The notes below the pieces were generated by a model. That model saw only the letters and a program-made list of their open reading frames with translations, did no database searches and was not told the origin of the DNA. The translations under genes were made by a program, and so were the position numbers. Source: Nocardia arthritidis (GTDB lineage: Bacteria > Actinomycetota > Actinomycetes > Mycobacteriales > Mycobacteriaceae). From it: DNA of 64,000 nucleotides. Within the stretch, counting starts at the first letter, position 1. Each line of letters begins with the position of its first letter. Where the stretch lies: NCBI RefSeq assembly GCF_011801145.1, contig NZ_CP046172.1, forward strand, positions 6,014,001 to 6,078,000, written 5' to 3'. Of this stretch, positions 61,307-64,000 are shown one piece after another.

Positions 61307-61668
61307 AAACCTATGCGCTGCGGGCGATTCCGGTGCTCGGATGGGTGTACCTGGCCGGTGGCGTCGCCGCCGCGGCCACCGGCAACGCGCCGGAGAGCAG
61401 GGTGCTGCGTGCGGTGTTCTGGATCGACGCGTTCCTCAGCGTCGTGGTGCACGCCGCGCAGATACCGGCGGCGCTGCGGGCGGCCCAAGGGTCGGGACGG
61501 CCGCCCGCACGCACCGCACTGCTCACGCAAATATTCGGAATGACTTGGCGGGCTGAGCACGACGACGCCTCGCTGGCGCTCGGCTTTCGTCGTGCTCAGC
61601 AGACGCTGGTCCGTTACCGGGGGCGCTTCGCTTCCCCGGTAAGCGTGGAGTCGGGGAAGGGAGCGTAG
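61303..61668 (+). CDS. Small membrane protein in the beta-lactone operon
   Basis: 121 residues in an ATGA overlap with nltC. Two hydrophobic segments: IPVLGWVYLAGGVAAAATG and AVFWIDAFLSVVVHAAQIPAAL. The tail after residue 80 is soluble and is encoded within two perfect inverted repeats (61552-61600 and 61614-61642). No family recognised. It may be a membrane adaptor or part of lactone export, by position only. The gene ends five bases before nltD. Confidence 0.7.
   Translation: MKTYALRAIPVLGWVYLAGGVAAAATGNAPESRVLRAVFWIDAFLSVVVHAAQIPAALRAAQGSGRPPARTALLTQIFGMTWRAEHDDASLALGFRRAQQTLVRYRGRFASPVSVESGKGA
61552..61600. repeat. 14-bp perfect inverted repeat inside the small membrane protein gene
   Basis: GCTGAGCACGACGA (61552-61565) pairs with TCGTCGTGCTCAGC (61587-61600) around a 21-base loop. 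As RNA it would form a stable hairpin within the coding region. Confidence 0.8.
61614..61642. repeat. Second inverted repeat before nltD
   Basis: TTACCGGGG (61614-61622) pairs with CCCCGGTAA (61634-61642), a second hairpin 14 bases after the first and 31 bases before nltD. Confidence 0.75.
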
Positions 61669-61673
61669 AGACG

Positions 61674-62717
61674 ATGAGAGTGTTGGTAACGGGGGCGTCC
61701 GGGTTTCTCGGCGGGGCGTTGGTGCGCAGGCTGGTCGACGACGGCGAACACGAGGTGGCGATCCTCGTGCGCGGCAGCAGCAGGCTCGACGATCTCGGGC
61801 CCGCCATCGACCGGGTGCGGGTGATTGTCGGCGACCTCGCCGATCCCGCGTCGCTGGACCGCGCCACCGTGGACATCGAGACCGTATTCCACAGTGCCGC
61901 AAGGGTCGACGAGCGTGGGACGCGGGAGCAGTTCTGGTCGGAGAACGTGCGCGCCACCACCCGTCTGCTCGGCTCGGCCCGGGCCGCGGGGGCCGCGCGG
62001 TTCGTGTTCATCTCCAGCCCGAGCGCGCTCATGGACTACCACGGTGGGGATCTGCTCGATGTCGACGAGTCGCTTCCCTATCCGCATCGCTATCTGAACC
62101 TCTACTCGGAGACCAAGGCGGCTGCCGAGCGCGCCGTATTGTCCGGGAACACCGCGGGATTCAGCACCTGCGCGCTGCGGCCGCGCGCCATCTGGGGTGC
62201 GGGTGACCGGTCCGGGCCGATCGTGCGGCTGCTGAGCCGCGCCGCAGCGGGACGGCTGCCCGATTTGTCGTTCGGCCGACAGGTGTACGCCTCGCTGTGC
62301 CACGTGGACAATATCGTCGACGCCTGTGTCAAGGCGGCGGCCTCGGATGCGGTGGGCGGCAAGGCATATTTCGTCGCCGATGCCGAAAAGACCGATGTCT
62401 GGGAGTTTCTCGGACAGGTCGGCGCCGACCTCGGCTATCCGCCGCTCCGCCGCGAACCGAACCCGCGGGTGATCGCCGCCGTGGTGAACGTCATCGAGAC
62501 GATCTGGCGGGTGCCCGCCGTCGCCACCCGCTGGTCGCCGCCGCTGTCGCGCTACGCGTTCGCGCTGCTCACCCGCAGCGCCACCTACGACACCTCTGCT
62601 GCCACAAGGGATTTCGGCTATCAGCCGATTGTCGACCGGGAGACCGGGCTCAAAAGCTTTTTGGACTGGCTGCAAACGCAGGGCGGCATCGCCGCACTCA
62701 CCCGCGACCTGCGCTGA
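61674..62717 (+). CDS. nltD: OleD-like 3-ketoacid reductase, NltD type
   Basis: 347 residues. An extended SDR (NAD-dependent epimerase/3beta-HSD) with MRVLVTGASGFLGGALVRRL, VFHSAARVDERG and the catalytic YSETKAAAE. OleD-type enzymes reduce the NltAB beta-keto acid to the beta-hydroxy acid that NltC cyclises. It resumes the operon five bases after the small membrane protein. Confidence 0.9.
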   Translation: MRVLVTGASGFLGGALVRRLVDDGEHEVAILVRGSSRLDDLGPAIDRVRVIVGDLADPASLDRATVDIETVFHSAARVDERGTREQFWSENVRATTRLLGSARAAGAARFVFISSPSALMDYHGGDLLDVDESLPYPHRYLNLYSETKAAAERAVLSGNTAGFSTCALRPRAIWGAGDRSGPIVRLLSRAAAGRLPDLSFGRQVYASLCHVDNIVDACVKAAASDAVGGKAYFVADAEKTDVWEFLGQVGADLGYPPLRREPNPRVIAAVVNVIETIWRVPAVATRWSPPLSRYAFALLTRSATYDTSAATRDFGYQPIVDRETGLKSFLDWLQTQGGIAALTRDLR

Positions 62718-62744
62718 ACCGCACACTCGCCGATCGGAGCACCG

Positions 62745-63938
62745 ATGAGCACTGACACCGTTTTCCGCAGGCGGATCTCGCCGACCGAACGCATGTATCT
62801 GTGGGCGCGCGAACTCGCGCCGCCGTTCCTGATGCAGATAGTCATTCACGGCTCGGGTGACCTCGACCCGGGTGCGGTGCAGCGGGCCGTCGATATCGCC
62901 TCGGCGGCGAATCCCGGCTCCCGGCTGATCCGCGACGGCCGGTATTGGGTGGACAGCGGCCAGGCCGCCGCGGTTCGCGTCGTGCCGGGCGCGACGGTGA
63001 AATACCCGCTGCTGGAGGAGGATCCGGTGCTGACCAGCCCGATCGGACCGACCTCCGATCGCACCTGCGAGGTGCTGCTGCTCACCGGCGCGCCGGTCAC
63101 CCTGGTGGTGCGCACCTTTCACGGCGTCATGGACGGTATGGGCACGGTGATGTGGGTGCTGGATATCTTCCGTGCGCTGCGCGGCGAGGAGCCGATCGGC
63201 GCGGCCGATCCGATCGCGGACGCGGAACTCGTCTCCCGGATCGGCGCGCCAGGCAAGCCGACGCCGATACTGCCGATCTATCCGGCCGCGACCGGTCACG
63301 GCAGGCAGCTGCCCGGTATGAAGCGACATCTGTTGCGGCAGCGGACCATCGATATCGCCGGGAAGAGCCCGCTCGCCCGGGTGGCCGCGATCCTCGCCGA
63401 AACCGCGGGCGCCACTTCACGTTTCATGATTCCGGTCGATCTGCGCAGGCACGCTCCGGAGCTGCGCTCCACCGCGAATCTGGCACTGCCGCTGTTCGTC
63501 GACGTCGCACCCGGCGAGGATTGGCGCGCGATCAACGCGCGGATCCGCACCGGGCTCGCGGAGAAGCGCGAGCTGAACCAGATGAACAACGGCGGCCTGC
63601 TGGCGTTCCCCGACGGCGTTGCGCACGCGATCATGCACGCGGGCAACTGGATCGGCGCACGGCTCGGCCGGAATATGGTCTCGGCCACCGTCAGCAATAT
63701 GGGCCGCTTCCGCCTCGACGACCTGTCCGTGCCCGGCTGGCGGGCCACCGATATCCGGATGCTGCCGCAACACAGCGGGATGATGCCGCTGCTGTTCGGG
63801 GTCGCGGAATACGATGGCCGAACCCATATCACCGTATCCGCCCGCAACGGCGTCGGCGTCGAGGAGCGGCTGGAGGCGCTGCTGGACCGGATCGCCGCGA
63901 CGCTGGAACGCGAATTCGCACCCGCCGCGGCGGACTGA
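62745..63938 (+). CDS. Condensation-domain/WS-DGAT-like acyltransferase
   Basis: 397 residues from ATG 62745. The HxxxDG active-site motif is present as FHGVMDGMG near residue 126, and RFMIPVDLRRHAPELRSTANLALPLFV plus SNMGRFRLDDL match the condensation/wax-ester-synthase-like fold. Such enzymes transfer acyl groups to alcohols or amines. In this operon it might esterify the lactone or a chain hydroxyl, or act on a neighbouring product. The gene is 27 bases after nltD. Confidence 0.85.
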   Translation: MSTDTVFRRRISPTERMYLWARELAPPFLMQIVIHGSGDLDPGAVQRAVDIASAANPGSRLIRDGRYWVDSGQAAAVRVVPGATVKYPLLEEDPVLTSPIGPTSDRTCEVLLLTGAPVTLVVRTFHGVMDGMGTVMWVLDIFRALRGEEPIGAADPIADAELVSRIGAPGKPTPILPIYPAATGHGRQLPGMKRHLLRQRTIDIAGKSPLARVAAILAETAGATSRFMIPVDLRRHAPELRSTANLALPLFVDVAPGEDWRAINARIRTGLAEKRELNQMNNGGLLAFPDGVAHAIMHAGNWIGARLGRNMVSATVSNMGRFRLDDLSVPGWRATDIRMLPQHSGMMPLLFGVAEYDGRTHITVSARNGVGVEERLEALLDRIAATLEREFAPAAAD

Positions 63939-63940
63939 CC

Positions 63941-64000
63941 ATGGTCACCTGGGCTCGTCTCGTCATCTCCAGGCCGCGCACGGTGCTGTGCATCGTCGCC
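63941..64000 (+). CDS. MMPL/RND-family transporter, N-terminus only
   Basis: ATG 63941 lies two bases after the previous stop. The 20 visible residues (MVTWARLVISRPRTVLCIVA) match the N-terminus of MMPL-type lipid transporters: a short basic segment then the first membrane helix. It would be an exporter for the operon product. The gene continues past the window. Confidence 0.7.
   Translation, partial: MVTWARLVISRPRTVLCIVA

Overview
The window is very GC-rich actinobacterial chromosome (mycolate-containing Corynebacteriales), most likely a Nocardia. Pointers are a nocardiolactone-type beta-lactone locus, mycofactocin-type genes, an F420-type oxidoreductase, a GabD2-like aldehyde dehydrogenase, many GTG starts, and the XRE regulator/resolvase-like small protein pair common in Nocardia and Streptomyces. 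I saw no rRNA, tRNA, CRISPR array, insertion sequence or phage gene.

Layout. 1-2 kb: tail of a large adenylation-carrier-membrane acyltransferase protein. 1.5-3.3 kb: resolvase-like small protein diverging from an XRE-TPR regulator. 3.4-10.6 kb: a Wadjet type II-like operon (jetA-jetB-jetC) without the expected jetD nuclease; an MHS-type transporter follows jetC directly. 11.9-13.9 kb: TetR diverging from an MFS exporter with twin operator-like sites. 14.2-18.0 kb: tightly coupled operon of amino-acid permease, FMN alpha-hydroxy-acid oxidase, RidA and methyltransferase. 18.1-22.2 kb: D,D-carboxypeptidase, orphan ribbon-helix-helix antitoxin-like protein, class I fumarase with a DtxR/IdeR-like box, and a MarR regulator. 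22.2-24.8 kb: mftD, mftE and mftR without mftA/B/C/F. 24.8-29.5 kb: a stressosome operon rsbR-rsbS-rsbT-rsbX plus a large RsbU-type phosphatase fused to an RsbW-like kinase, preceded by a match to a SigF/SigB-type promoter. A 34-codon minus-strand gene shares its strong terminator. An RsbV-like STAS protein follows.

30.8-39.9 kb is general metabolism and regulation: F420-type oxidoreductase, cyclodeaminase, quinone-type oxidoreductase with HxlR, L,D-transpeptidase, ABC exporter with divergent MarR, cytochrome P450, DUF6194, and a MerR protein with two HTH domains. 40.0-45.9 kb is a coherent catabolic island: enolase-superfamily dehydratase, aldehyde dehydrogenase, a two-subunit ThDP decarboxylase, a GntR/FadR regulator and an ACS-type transporter. 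A shared AGCATGC palindrome lies upstream of both the enzyme operon and the transporter. 46.1-48.9 kb: folD, YdcF-like protein and a PrmC-like methyltransferase. 48.9-53.5 kb: a membrane-stress-like module of SPFH-GYF protein, proline-rich zinc-ribbon membrane protein and two paralogous anchored proteins. 53.6-56.8 kb: SDR plus GabD2-like dehydrogenase with divergent TetR. 56.9-64.0 kb: a small secreted protein, a possible 67-aa gene, and the nlt-type beta-lactone operon (nltA, catalytically degenerate nltB, nltC, a small membrane protein, nltD, a condensation/acyltransferase-like protein and the start of an MMPL transporter).

Most unusual: the jetD-less Wadjet operon, the 40-46 kb ThDP-decarboxylase pathway of unknown substrate, the SPFH-GYF/proline-rich pairing, the complete stressosome with fused phosphatase-kinase, and the mft genes without peptide maturation genes.
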